Shown: one piece after another, positions 1-9,670 of the stretch
How positions within the stretch are numbered: position 1 is the first letter of the stretch
Layout of the letters: each line of letters begins with the position of its first letter
NCBI GenBank assembly: GCA_016787295.1
Contig: JAEUUX010000179.1
Coordinates: 1-64,000 of the forward strand
Direction: 5' to 3'
DNA length: 64,000 nucleotides
DNA from: Chitinophagales bacterium
Lineage (GTDB): Bacteria; Bacteroidota; Bacteroidia; Chitinophagales; UBA2359
Program-made: the position numbers and the translations under genes
The notes under the pieces: generated by a model
Told to the model about the DNA's origin: nothing
The model's database searches: none
The model's input: the letters and a program-made list of their open reading frames with translations, nothing else

Positions 1-32
1 ACAATGCCAAATACGCCTATATTGTTACTTGC

Positions 33-3000
33 TTATTGAATAATAACTAATTTCTCGACCTTGCTTTCTGAGGATAACTTGCAATAGTAAATCCCGCTAT
101 TCAGGTAGTTAGTGTTTATCCAAGTATTCTGCCCATTAATATGTTCTGATTTTACCAATCTGCCGTTTACGTCATAGATATACAAGGTTTCGGGGGTCGT
201 AAAGTTATTGACAGATAGCGTAAAGCCGTCATTGGTGGGATTGGGCGAAATTTTGAACGAACTATTTGAAATTACATCAGACAAATAGTTCCCTTTCTCT
301 CCTTCAATATTCCGCACATAATCAAACCCAAAGTAAGTAGCCAAGGCACTTTCGGCAAGGGTTTGGTGACGACTATTGCGCTGACGGCTATACTGTTCAA
401 GGATAGATTTGGTGGGAGTCATGCGTCCGCCTGTATTGCCCTGTAACTCGTTGAGAATGGCAATATAGATGTTCTTAAACTCGGTGTTTTCTGCATCGTT
501 GGGCAACATATCGAGCAGTTCGCGGGCGTGTGCATATTCGCCACGGTCGGCGTAGGTGCCTACCAAAAGGCGAATAGCCCAGTCGGTATTCAGGCAATCC
601 AAGAGGTTCAATAGGCTGTCTGTTTGGTCGGTGTCCAACATACGGCTGATGGCTGCCAGCAAATTGCTATTGCTTGTATTGGTATTCGCACAGCCCTGAA
701 TGGGGTCTTCATAAGGAGGGAAAGTAATGGTGCAAGAGGTATTGTACACAGGTGTTGGGCTACCTAATACAACATTGCAACCTTGAGCATCAATAATAGC
801 CGCATTATTTACATTTTGTGGCAGGCTTTGGGGGCTATTATCTGTTCGGAGGGTGAGTTTGTTGCTGGTACTAAAGAACGTATTGCCCGATTCAATATAG
901 ATATGCTCGCCCGTTGCAGGAAGCGTGGGCGCTCCATAGATATAATGGAAGTGGTTGCGAAGGGCTTTGCTACTTTGTTCAGGGTCACAAGCTCCCTGCG
1001 GGTCTAATTGTGCTGAGGTATCAAAATACCAGTCTTTTTGGCAGGCATCATAGCTATTGCATTGCATTTGAAGGAGGCGGTCATTATTGGAGAATCGGGT
1101 CGCTTCTTGAAATCTGCCTGTAAACTCGTTATTCTTCACATTGGTTGGATAAGCCGTATAAAAGGTATTATCGGCTATTAAACCCCGTGCATAGCTACTG
1201 TTTTGTGCCGCAAAAAAATCGTTATCTAAAACGTGTACTGACTTAGAACCAAACAGATTGACACCATAAGCATCAACGGTAGATGTTCCGCTGGGGATAT
1301 TGAACTGGTTGTGTTCTATTTTTCCTCCCACCACATTGTTCATCGTCACCCCTTTGGTCACATTATTAAAATAGTTGTTGACAACCTGAACCGCTTTGAT
1401 GGTCGTTAAGGTATTGTAGGCATCAATACCTTTAAAAAGGTCTTGAAAGATATTGTTACTTTGGATATACACCTTGTCGTTGGTAATGCGAATACCCGTA
1501 CCGCGGTCTTCTCCTGATAGGTTTTCGGTGGTAAACAGGTTTTCTTCTATCAATAAAGTTGGCGTACTGCTGGAGCTATTGAGGCTAATGCATCCATATT
1601 TTTGGGTAGTGGGACAAACAAAAGGCTCTGTTTTTTTGAATTCACAGTGCGTAATAACGCTCCGTTGCACACCACCTTGAAGAGCAGTTGTCACATTTTG
1701 CATTCCCATTTTGATATCCAAAAGGTTATTGCGGAAATTAGCATCAGAAGCGTAAATAATACCACCCGCTACAATAAGCGTCAATCCACCCGAAGTAGAA
1801 GTGCTTTGAGAGGCTACGGCTACTTTGGCATCTCGAATAGTCCCTTCGGTTTCGATTCGCACTATGCCGTGGTTGGTACTTCCGTTGGCTAAATAAGTGG
1901 TGGGCGATGGGTGAGCCACTTGCCAGTCTCCATCTACCACTACCCCTCGCCAGCAGGTATTGGAGCAGGCATCGCCGCGTAAAACGCTATTTTCTTTCAA
2001 GAACAAAACTGCATTTTTAGCCACATCAATACCTGCGTTTTCGCCTACCATTTCAACAGTTGTGCTGTTTTTTATGATTAGTCGCTTTCCATTGGGTATA
2101 ATTACCTTGCCTGCCACGCGTATACTACTGAGTGGGCTATCCCATGTCTCTATATCTCCTACTCTATTGCCTAAGGCAGGAGTCGTGGTACCGACGATGT
2201 AGTCACCCGAGAAGTCGACTGGTTGGATTTGGTTGGAAGAGACGGTTTGTTGGACGGTGGTGGTGCAAGTATGCGGATTTCCATCAATATCGATACCCAC
2301 CATGGAGGCTGTGGCAGTATAGACACCCGCTTGGTTCACGCCTATAGTAGCTGGATTATTAACAGAAGTTGTTCCTGTCGCTCCTGTTGACCAGGTCACA
2401 GGGAAACTGTTGGTTCCTTGTGTTGTAAGTTGTAATGTCGTAGCACAATCGGTCACTAAGGTGTTCATAGCAACATTGGGAGCAGGATAATGGTCTAACC
2501 AAAGTGCTGCATATCCTGTACAACCATTGGCATCGGTTACAATTACATTGCGTATTCCCGCACCAGAGGTAGCCCCATCAATGTGTAAAGTCGGTGATGT
2601 TCCGAGTATTTCGTCAGGTGTAATTGGCGGAGTGGGATCCAAAACCCAAGTAAAACTACTGTAAGGTGTGGTTGTTGACAAATCAATGCTGGTGTTACTA
2701 CAAAACGCATTGGAAGGCGGATTGTTGGATTGTATAGTCGGGTTTGGACTATCATGTACTATTATATTTCCAGTATCACTTGCCGTACAGCCATTGGCTG
2801 CCGTAACCGTAACAGTATAGACTCCTGACCCACTTGGATATATGATAGTTGTTGGAGTAGTAATGCCATTTGACCATGTTTGAGCAATAGCAGTATTGCC
2901 TGTTGTTGTATAGCCTAAATTATATCCCAGAGGATTCTGTCCGAACGTATCTTCGCCGCAAAAAACAGCATCTGGCACAGTAACATGTACGGCGGGGGTT

Positions 3001-4412
3001 TTTACAACTATGCGGTCTGTGCCTGTACAGCCCGCACTATTAGTAACAGTAACCGTATAAGTGCCTGGTGTCGAAACTGTAATAGTAGGCGTTGTTGCTC
3101 CATTTGACCAAGCATAACTAGCAGTGCTCCAATTAGAAGAGGAACTGAGCGTTGTGCTAGCACCTTGATCTATACAAATAAAATCTTCATTGCCACTATT
3201 GCCAACGGTACAAGTGGTTAAATAGGGGTTTTGTCCATTAATAGCTGCCTCTATACCCGTACTCACCACAATTGTAGGGCGGTTATTAATGTAGTTATGT
3301 ATAGCATTGATCTGTGATTGGGTAAAAGCATGTCCATAAAAATGTCCCCCTGCATAATTCATAACATTGTTATCTATTTCTATAGGTTCGTTACAAGCCC
3401 GGAATCCCATAGGATTTGTAGTAGCTAAGGTTGGATCTGTCCACAAATGGTTGCAATCATTACAAGGTGGAGTATCCTCGGTGTTATCTGGGTTGTACCA
3501 TGGGCCAGGGGCATTCCATGCTACTGGATTATAATTGGAATTACAAGCATCGTTATAATCTCCATCACCACTAGTACTAGGTGGAACAGTAATATCTGTT
3601 ACATTGTGATTTTCATCAAAGAACAAACAGTCATTACAATTTGTTGAAGGGCAACTATACCTGAAGAAATTATGGTTCAGTCCCATAGCATGTGATAACT
3701 CATGCAAGGCAGTACCAGCTGAACAAAGATCACAACCAGTACCTAGATAAGAATAAATTAATCCATAACCATAACTAGGTCCAGCAGAGTATCCACCACA
3801 ACCACTACCAAGTGAACTAACAATTAGCGTTAAAGCGTTACTAGCCAATGTAACACCAGCCGGGTTTGTAGCATTCGGAGCATATTGGATGGATCCTAAA
3901 ACAAAACGAAAACCAGGATCGGGAGCTGGAGGAGGCATGGTCCATGTCCACCCATCAGGTTCATAATGCGGGGTGCCGTATGTAACATTTGCCTCAGGCG
4001 AATAATACAGCCAACCATTACCTATATTCATAGGAATGTTGTGTGACAGCAGATCATTCATTCGGATAATTATGGCATTAGAATAATCTAATCCTGTGTA
4101 GTTTGGTCCGATGGGAGAGCTTGTGGCGGTATGGTTGCCTGATCCAATAAAAGCAACATTTACACGAATATACTTCAAACATGCCCAATCAGGTGGTTTG
4201 CTGTAATTTATAGCAGCACTAGCAGGATCGTTAGAAAAATCTGTGGTGCAAGAGAAATCTTGTTGACTCCAGACTATATGACTACTTCCAATCATAGTAC
4301 AAAGAATGAAGAACAACAATTTACTTCCTACCCTAATCTGCAATAGGGCAAAATAAATAGCGTTACTCAAATAATTCATAACAATAAAAATAAGGTTGGT
4401 TATAATAGCCAT
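33..4412 (-). CDS. Secreted M43-like metalloprotease with beta-helix region and T9SS sorting domain
   Basis: A 1459-aa secreted protein. A hydrophobic signal segment lies near residues 30-50 and ends in VWSQQ. A zinc-binding metzincin motif HELSHAMGLNH sits at about residues 237-247, and a Met-turn-like VMNYAGG at about 350-356. Together these match the M43 (pappalysin/cytophagalysin) peptidase family. Next come Gly/Thr-rich Ig-like or SprB-like repeats (about 400-720) and a stretch resembling a right-handed parallel beta-helix (about 740-1130). The last 75 residues (ISPNPTNDGF ... SGIYYCKL ... KLVIIQ) are a typical type A T9SS C-terminal sorting domain, so the protein should be exported by T9SS and attached to or released from the surface. 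The start is uncertain: Met12 would shorten the leader. The substrate is unknown. The fusion of a peptidase to a beta-helix is less usual than a plain M43 protein. Confidence 0.85.
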   Translation of the reverse strand: MAIITNLIFIVMNYLSNAIYFALLQIRVGSKLLFFILCTMIGSSHIVWSQQDFSCTTDFSNDPASAAINYSKPPDWACLKYIRVNVAFIGSGNHTATSSPIGPNYTGLDYSNAIIIRMNDLLSHNIPMNIGNGWLYYSPEANVTYGTPHYEPDGWTWTMPPPAPDPGFRFVLGSIQYAPNATNPAGVTLASNALTLIVSSLGSGCGGYSAGPSYGYGLIYSYLGTGCDLCSAGTALHELSHAMGLNHNFFRYSCPSTNCNDCLFFDENHNVTDITVPPSTSGDGDYNDACNSNYNPVAWNAPGPWYNPDNTEDTPPCNDCNHLWTDPTLATTNPMGFRACNEPIEIDNNVMNYAGGHFYGHAFTQSQINAIHNYINNRPTIVVSTGIEAAINGQNPYLTTCTVGNSGNEDFICIDQGASTTLSSSSNWSTASYAWSNGATTPTITVSTPGTYTVTVTNSAGCTGTDRIVVKTPAVHVTVPDAVFCGEDTFGQNPLGYNLGYTTTGNTAIAQTWSNGITTPTTIIYPSGSGVYTVTVTAANGCTASDTGNIIVHDSPNPTIQSNNPPSNAFCSNTSIDLSTTTPYSSFTWVLDPTPPITPDEILGTSPTLHIDGATSGAGIRNVIVTDANGCTGYAALWLDHYPAPNVAMNTLVTDCATTLQLTTQGTNSFPVTWSTGATGTTSVNNPATIGVNQAGVYTATASMVGIDIDGNPHTCTTTVQQTVSSNQIQPVDFSGDYIVGTTTPALGNRVGDIETWDSPLSSIRVAGKVIIPNGKRLIIKNSTTVEMVGENAGIDVAKNAVLFLKENSVLRGDACSNTCWRGVVVDGDWQVAHPSPTTYLANGSTNHGIVRIETEGTIRDAKVAVASQSTSTSGGLTLIVAGGIIYASDANFRNNLLDIKMGMQNVTTALQGGVQRSVITHCEFKKTEPFVCPTTQKYGCISLNSSSSTPTLLIEENLFTTENLSGEDRGTGIRITNDKVYIQSNNIFQDLFKGIDAYNTLTTIKAVQVVNNYFNNVTKGVTMNNVVGGKIEHNQFNIPSGTSTVDAYGVNLFGSKSVHVLDNDFFAAQNSSYARGLIADNTFYTAYPTNVKNNEFTGRFQEATRFSNNDRLLQMQCNSYDACQKDWYFDTSAQLDPQGACDPEQSSKALRNHFHYIYGAPTLPATGEHIYIESGNTFFSTSNKLTLRTDNSPQSLPQNVNNAAIIDAQGCNVVLGSPTPVYNTSCTITFPPYEDPIQGCANTNTSNSNLLAAISRMLDTDQTDSLLNLLDCLNTDWAIRLLVGTYADRGEYAHARELLDMLPNDAENTEFKNIYIAILNELQGNTGGRMTPTKSILEQYSRQRNSRHQTLAESALATYFGFDYVRNIEGEKGNYLSDVISNSSFKISPNPTNDGFTLSVNNFTTPETLYIYDVNGRLVKSEHINGQNTWINTNYLNSGIYYCKLSSESKVEKLVIIQ

Positions 4413-5697
4413 TATTGACTACCATTTGTTACTATTGCAATAATAAATATTTTTTTACATAAAATTTGTTTGAAATTATTATAAACTTATGTGTTTATAA
4501 ATAAAGTTAGTAGTTCGGATAAAATAGAATATATAATCATAAAAATAAAAATACCATTTTTTTATATTTTTATTTTTTTAGTTATATATAGGCATACCAA
4601 AAACTGTTTTTATCAATTTTAATAAGGTATAGTTATAAGCAAATAAAACACAAGAGATTACTTAAAAAAGCTTTTTTTTTAAAAAAAAACTACATTTTTT
4701 TTTGTATAGTATAATATCGCCCCAGAAGTGCTATAGTTATTGCTAATTTTGTGTTGGCAAAAAAGTTTCAGCACAAATGTAGGAAGTTATTGAGACAGTA
4801 TTGTTTTTTTGCTATGTGTCACAAAAAACCTCATACCTTAACAACAAACCACAGCACTTATTCATAGGACGAAGCTAGGGTGTTGTAGCACATTTTCATT
4901 ATAGTTCCTTTAGTATTAAGCTTATTTGAAGGGCGCAAACTTAGCTCTGTTAGAAAAGGTAAAAATGGTGATAGGTAGTGGAAAAATAGAGTCATTTACT
5001 TGTTTAATAATAATTATTATTGTTTGTTTGTGTTGTTTTCTGGTGCAAAGGTATAGCGTTTTTGAGCGGCGGCTTTGGTAAAAAAAAGTAGGTTTATTGT
5101 TTTGTGCTACTTTACATTTGGCAACATTTTTGGGTAAAAACACTTCAAAACAATGAATTTTGAGATTTTTGATACCTAAATTTGCCTTTTTAAGCAATAT
5201 TCCAAGTAAAAAAGAAACCTATATTGTTTTGAGGATTATTATTGCTCAATCTATGGAACTAAAATACAATGCCGAAGGAGAGTAAAGCCGCAATTCAGTA
5301 GTTTCTGAATAGAATTTGATTCACAAAGAAAGAGAATAGCGATTACAACTACTTTAAATCGCTAATTATTATGCGATAACATTGCAAATACGATATATCT
5401 TCCTTTTGATGATGCAAAGGTACGAGGGTTTCACACGCTATCTTTGGTAAAAAAAATGCCAATAATTGTTTAGTGAGTTATCCGAAAGGTGATTTTTTTT
5501 TCTGATTTTTGGTAAATAATTTGCGAGTTTTGTTTGTTGTGTCGAGAAAATTTCGAGTTTTGTTGTTTTTCATTGACCGAAAAATTGGTTGCAACACTTC
5601 CAATAAAATAACATTATAGCAAACATAAACCGGTAAACGCGCATCGCCCGCTAATGAAAAATTTCATTAGCGGGCGAAAACACTATAGTATAATGTA
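4413..5697. other. AT-rich intergenic region without a convincing gene
   Basis: A 1.3-kb AT-rich stretch with long A and T runs (for example around 4670-4705). A 91-codon minus-strand reading frame at 4922-5197 has low-complexity composition and no recognisable domain, and I do not call it. Two loosely similar segments (AAAGGTA ... TTTGGTAAAAAAA) occur near 5047-5090 and 5415-5455. They may be decayed copies of a short repeat. The promoter of the metalloprotease gene presumably lies in the left part, but I cannot place it. Confidence 0.5.
5644..5677 (-). terminator. Perfect 16-bp hairpin downstream of the FGE-like gene
   Basis: TCGCCCGCTAATGAAA and its exact reverse complement are separated by two bases, 20 bp past the stop of the minus-strand gene at 5698. 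The stem is strong, but no good T-run follows it on the minus strand. It may be a 3' stabilising hairpin rather than a classical terminator. Confidence 0.5.
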
Positions 5698-8600
5698 TTA
5701 TCGTGCCAAACGGAAACCTGTGAATGCGTTTTGTTCATCTGGAGCGGTATAATCGCGGCTTGAATAACGGCAGGTTCCTGCTCGATTAGCCCATGAACCG
5801 CCTTTTTTTACCTTATATTGTCCTGTCATAGCGCCTTTGGGGTTCTGGAAATCGGTCATATCTTTGTAATAGGTAGCACTATACCAATCGGCGCACCACT
5901 CAGAGGCATTGCCTGCCATATCATACAACTGTAAATTATTGGGATTTTTTTTGCCTACCTTTTGCGGACGGCTATCAGCATTGTCAACATACCAAGCAAT
6001 ATCAGGAAGTTGGGCATTGGGGGCAGAGGGAAATACCGAATTTCCACTCCCATAACTTGCAGCATATTCCCACTCGGCTTCGGTGGGCAATCTAAATTGT
6101 GTGTTGGTCAATGTGTTTAAATGTTGTATAAAATCCTGCACATCATTCCACGAAACTGAGGTGATGGGACAAGTTTCGCATTTCAAGGTCAACTTCGAAG
6201 GCAAACTACCCATGACAGCTTGCCATTGTTCTTGTGTCACCTCATAACGTCCTATTTCAAACGCGCTTAGATGAACATAATGACGCGGAAATTCGTCTGT
6301 GTTGCAATTCATATACGAATTTCCTGAACACCCCATCTCAAAACCACCCATATCATTTGTAGACAAAGGCGAAATATGCATACCGCTGAAACTAAATTTT
6401 GGCGGTTTGGTTTTTTCTGTGGTACGAACAAACACCATTGTTGACAAAATTTGTCGTATCTTGTCTGATTTAATTAGTTCAATAACGTCCAAGAGTTCCT
6501 TACGAGCTGATGGTGGCAACATGTCGCTTTGGGCGTTTAGTGTAGTCAAAACTTCATCTTGGTTGGGCAACAAGCGATGTGGATTAGCTTGCAACCATGT
6601 TCGCAAATGCCCTAATGCAAGTGACAAGTTACCTTTGTGATATTCGAGAATGAATTTCAAATATTCTTGCTGCATGTTCGACGCAGGATAGATGTAAGCT
6701 AATAATTTTTCGGCTTCTTCCCATTGTCCCGTATTACAATACCAAGAAAATTTGATTATATTGGCTTTGGTTAATAAACTATCTGTTGTGATTTGGGTGA
6801 GTGCTGTTAAATCGGCGATATTGTTTTGTTCAAAATCTAAGGAAAGCAAAGTCTTATTAAATAAAACGGGTTCATAGTTTGGCAAAGCTTTTAGCGCTTG
6901 GTCATAACAGTGTTTTTTGTAATCTATGTATGTTTTTGTTCGGAAATCTTTGTTTTTTTCGGGCAAAAAGAGCTTAATTTCCTCGCCATTTGGCAGTATT
7001 ATATAAGATAAAAAATCGCCAATTTTGTAGCTTTGGGCAGCATGTACAAAAAAACGTGCCGAGTCTTGTTGGGTATACAAAGCATAATACTTACCATTAT
7101 AATAGGCAAGAGGCTGTTTATTGACCCACCAAACGCCCGATGCCAACAAAAAAACCGCCAATAAAGTTGTCACCCAAGCAAATTCTTTTCGCCAAACGTA
7201 TGCTCTATTGCCAAAAAAAGAGCTTCTTAACATTTCAGGTAGGTGTATGGTCATGCTACGAAAAGCAGGACTATGTTGCAATGCAGATGAAGCACCAATG
7301 GCAGCGCTATTTTCTGCCAATTGTTGTATTTCAGAAGCCAATAAGCGTTTTTCGTGTGATTCCTTAGCAGCTCTATGTTGTAAAACCAACAATTTGGCGC
7401 GATAGTCGTTGCGAATAGAATCTGTATTGAGTTGTTTTTGATGATGCAATTGTGTTAATAAATCGATAAGATATGCCAAAATTGCCGACGAACTCGGTTC
7501 ATCTAATCGCAGAATCAACTCTTCACGAATCAAATCAGGAATATAACCTTGTCTGAACCAAGTAAATTGGCTTAATATATACAGATTTTCTGCGCTCAAG
7601 TATGTTCGGTTGGTATGTGTTTGTTCCAATACATTACCCAAAGCCAATGTCAAATCCCATTGCACTTCGGTATATATGGCGCAGGCGCACAAGTACGTAA
7701 AACATTCGGGGGGCAAAGTCAATTCTAATTCATTGACCAATAATTGCACCATTGCACTATCATTACTGTCAATTTGCTGCACTCGGTTTATCCAATGGCT
7801 TATTTTTTGAGAAAGGACGTTTGTTGCAGGCAGATGTTCATAACTTTGTTGCAAATGCGATACGGTGATAGGCGGTGTTTGTTGTTGCTGCTCAAAGCGC
7901 TCCGATATCCAGCCAATAGCTGCCAAAGAAGCAGGCAATAATGGCATTTGCTCTGCTACTTGCAACTCCAATTTGCCCCACTCCACAATAGGCGTGTTAC
8001 TCAATAAAGCATGATATTGCCACAAATTTACTTCGTACAGCGCCTTGTTGGGCAAAGCATTGGTGTCAAAAAACAAAGTAGCTGTTCCAAAAATAAGTAG
8101 ACGATGACCAGGATAACGGCCGTGCAGTGTGGTCAAGTTTTCTTGCTTATTGGCTTGTTGATAAACGCGCAAAATATCTTGGTCATAGTAATATACCACA
8201 CAATATAAATCGCTTTGTTCTAAAGATTCTACTAATTCGTGCAGCCAACGAACATTGTGCGCTCCTTGTGGTTGGTTGGGTAACAGGATTAGATACTCGA
8301 CTGGGCGACTGCGCTGTTGATAGGACAACTGCAACCGACCACCTGCTTCTATTGTAGCACTAATGCTTTGGTCTATATGCAAATCTTTTCCTACTGCCCA
8401 TTCTCGCTGGTGCAAACGTTGTGTAATGGTCTTGAAGTTTGCAGTCTGAAATAAACGATATTTTTGTTTCGGGAATGATAATTGAAAATAAGAATCCCCT
8501 TCTTCGCTCATAGCAATTTGCTGTAAAGACAAAAAAGCATCTTTTTGGTATCGGTAATAACGATATGCCAACAACAAAATAGGCAACAGTAACACCAATC

Positions 8601-9267
8601 CCAAACAAATATAATTGAAATAAACCGACCAATTAGTGACCCACAAATCGTCAATAGATAATGTGATTTCTGAAGGATAGGTAGGTAGCAGATGGTTGTT
8701 GGGAGGTATTTCGGGAGTTTGCTTATTATCGATAACAACTTGTTGTGAAGGTTGTTCTTCTACGACTTTAGGTGGTATATTGTCTGAAGGTTGCTGTATA
8801 GGCAATTGTTGCTCTTGTTGTTGCTTTACTTCTTTGGGTATGTCTAACTGCCAAGAACGCTGTAAATACCAACCACATATACCCATCAACAATACAAATA
8901 GCACCAAAATAGCCCACACATAATTGGACTTTTTAGGTGCTTCGGGAATATGGCGAGAGGTGCTTACTATATGGGCAAACTTATCTTCTGCTACCACACT
9001 TTTCGCAGGCAGTTCATCAGTTCTATATTGCTCAAAATAAGCATTATATTGTTCATAAAACAACTCTTGTTGTTCGGGAGTGTGGGCAAACAAAGGACAA
9101 AGCAAATACTTCAATTCCTTTTGAGACGTATGAGGCGGTAATTCGTTGAGTAATCGACGCAAACGCAAATGTGTATCAACGCCAATCACAAAACCTTGTT
9201 CGCGCAAACGTTCTACAAACTCATCGAACAAAACAAAGGAAGGCAAAAAGTGAGGAGAGGGAGACAT
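5698..9267 (-). CDS. Membrane-anchored protein with C-terminal formylglycine-generating-enzyme (SUMF1/FGE-sulfatase) domain
   Basis: 1189 aa. The N-terminal ~80 residues form a helical domain (VDTHLRLRRLL ... KYLLCPLF). Transmembrane segments follow at about 117-135 and 216-237, separated by a Gln/Pro-rich linker. The middle of the protein is large and soluble, with a third TM segment near 695-715. After a TPR-like helical stretch, the last ~230 residues carry the FGE fold: FEMGC, YEVTQEQW, PVxxVSW-like (CPITSVSWND), FRLPTEAEWEYAA, LYDMAGNASEWCADW, KKGGSW and TGFRLAR. In this family the domain either oxidises Cys to formylglycine, acts in other iron- or copper-dependent chemistry, or is a non-catalytic binding module; I cannot tell which here. 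No sulfatase lies nearby. Multi-domain FGE proteins of this kind occur in Bacteroidota regulatory or conflict loci, so a sulfatase-maturation role should not be assumed. Confidence 0.75.
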   Translation of the reverse strand: MSPSPHFLPSFVLFDEFVERLREQGFVIGVDTHLRLRRLLNELPPHTSQKELKYLLCPLFAHTPEQQELFYEQYNAYFEQYRTDELPAKSVVAEDKFAHIVSTSRHIPEAPKKSNYVWAILVLFVLLMGICGWYLQRSWQLDIPKEVKQQQEQQLPIQQPSDNIPPKVVEEQPSQQVVIDNKQTPEIPPNNHLLPTYPSEITLSIDDLWVTNWSVYFNYICLGLVLLLPILLLAYRYYRYQKDAFLSLQQIAMSEEGDSYFQLSFPKQKYRLFQTANFKTITQRLHQREWAVGKDLHIDQSISATIEAGGRLQLSYQQRSRPVEYLILLPNQPQGAHNVRWLHELVESLEQSDLYCVVYYYDQDILRVYQQANKQENLTTLHGRYPGHRLLIFGTATLFFDTNALPNKALYEVNLWQYHALLSNTPIVEWGKLELQVAEQMPLLPASLAAIGWISERFEQQQQTPPITVSHLQQSYEHLPATNVLSQKISHWINRVQQIDSNDSAMVQLLVNELELTLPPECFTYLCACAIYTEVQWDLTLALGNVLEQTHTNRTYLSAENLYILSQFTWFRQGYIPDLIREELILRLDEPSSSAILAYLIDLLTQLHHQKQLNTDSIRNDYRAKLLVLQHRAAKESHEKRLLASEIQQLAENSAAIGASSALQHSPAFRSMTIHLPEMLRSSFFGNRAYVWRKEFAWVTTLLAVFLLASGVWWVNKQPLAYYNGKYYALYTQQDSARFFVHAAQSYKIGDFLSYIILPNGEEIKLFLPEKNKDFRTKTYIDYKKHCYDQALKALPNYEPVLFNKTLLSLDFEQNNIADLTALTQITTDSLLTKANIIKFSWYCNTGQWEEAEKLLAYIYPASNMQQEYLKFILEYHKGNLSLALGHLRTWLQANPHRLLPNQDEVLTTLNAQSDMLPPSARKELLDVIELIKSDKIRQILSTMVFVRTTEKTKPPKFSFSGMHISPLSTNDMGGFEMGCSGNSYMNCNTDEFPRHYVHLSAFEIGRYEVTQEQWQAVMGSLPSKLTLKCETCPITSVSWNDVQDFIQHLNTLTNTQFRLPTEAEWEYAASYGSGNSVFPSAPNAQLPDIAWYVDNADSRPQKVGKKNPNNLQLYDMAGNASEWCADWYSATYYKDMTDFQNPKGAMTGQYKVKKGGSWANRAGTCRYSSRDYTAPDEQNAFTGFRLAR

Positions 9268-9327
9268 AATCTAAGCATTTGGGGTGATATATGGATTTAA
9301 ATAAAACTTTGATGTGTTTTATCGTCA

Positions 9328-9357
9328 CAAAGATACTGCATTATTTTTGGAAATCAA
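9328..9357 (-). promoter_or_regulatory. Bacteroidota-type promoter for the FGE-like gene
   Basis: On the minus strand a TTG (plus CAA at 9355-9357) is followed after 19 bases by TATCTTTG (plus 9328-9335). This fits the Bacteroidota -33 TTG / -7 TAnnTTTG consensus. It lies about 60 bp upstream of the start at 9267. Confidence 0.55.
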
Positions 9358-9477
9358 ATTATGTTGCGGCAAATGACCGTTATTCCAAACTAATGTTCTA
9401 TTTTGTCGGAAAAAGCTGTTTTTGTGGTATGGGTGTATGGGCTATGGCGTTGCACCAGCAATCAGATTCCATGGCTA

Positions 9478-9660
9478 AAAAAATAACGATATTTTTGTTC
9501 GAATGGCGAAGCGCGTTAGGGATGCGGAGGGTGGCGTTAGCCAGTGCGGAGAGCAACGCAGCACCAAGCGAAGCGAAGCCCGCAGCAGCCCGACCCGCAG
9601 GGAAACGCCCAAAAGAATCAATGCCTTATTATCGAACTTTTAACCCAAATGGAACACTAA
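9478..9660 (-). repeat. Dispersed repeat family A, extended copy
   Basis: The core (9498-9610) begins TTCGAATGGCGAAGCGCG and ends CCCGACCCGCAGGGAAACGCCC. Near-identical cores lie in the opposite orientation at 16373-16487, 32725-32840 and 62063-62177. This copy and the one at 32673-32858 also share both flanks: an AACGATATTTTTG side and a side matching ATTGTTCCATTTGCGTTAAA in reverse. The extended element is therefore about 180 bp. Confidence 0.85.
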
Positions 9661-9670
9661 TACAATTGGC

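Larger units (their letters stand above)
9268..9670. other. Intergenic region holding a promoter and a dispersed repeat
   Basis: The left part holds the FGE gene promoter. The right part (9478-9660) is a full-length copy of dispersed repeat family A. A 151-codon plus-strand reading frame at 9291-9746 runs through the repeat and into the end of the LuxC-type gene on the other strand. I regard it as spurious. Confidence 0.6.

Noticed and set aside
4922-5197. 91-codon minus-strand reading frame
   Set aside because: AT-rich, low-complexity translation with no domain and no neighbouring gene context.
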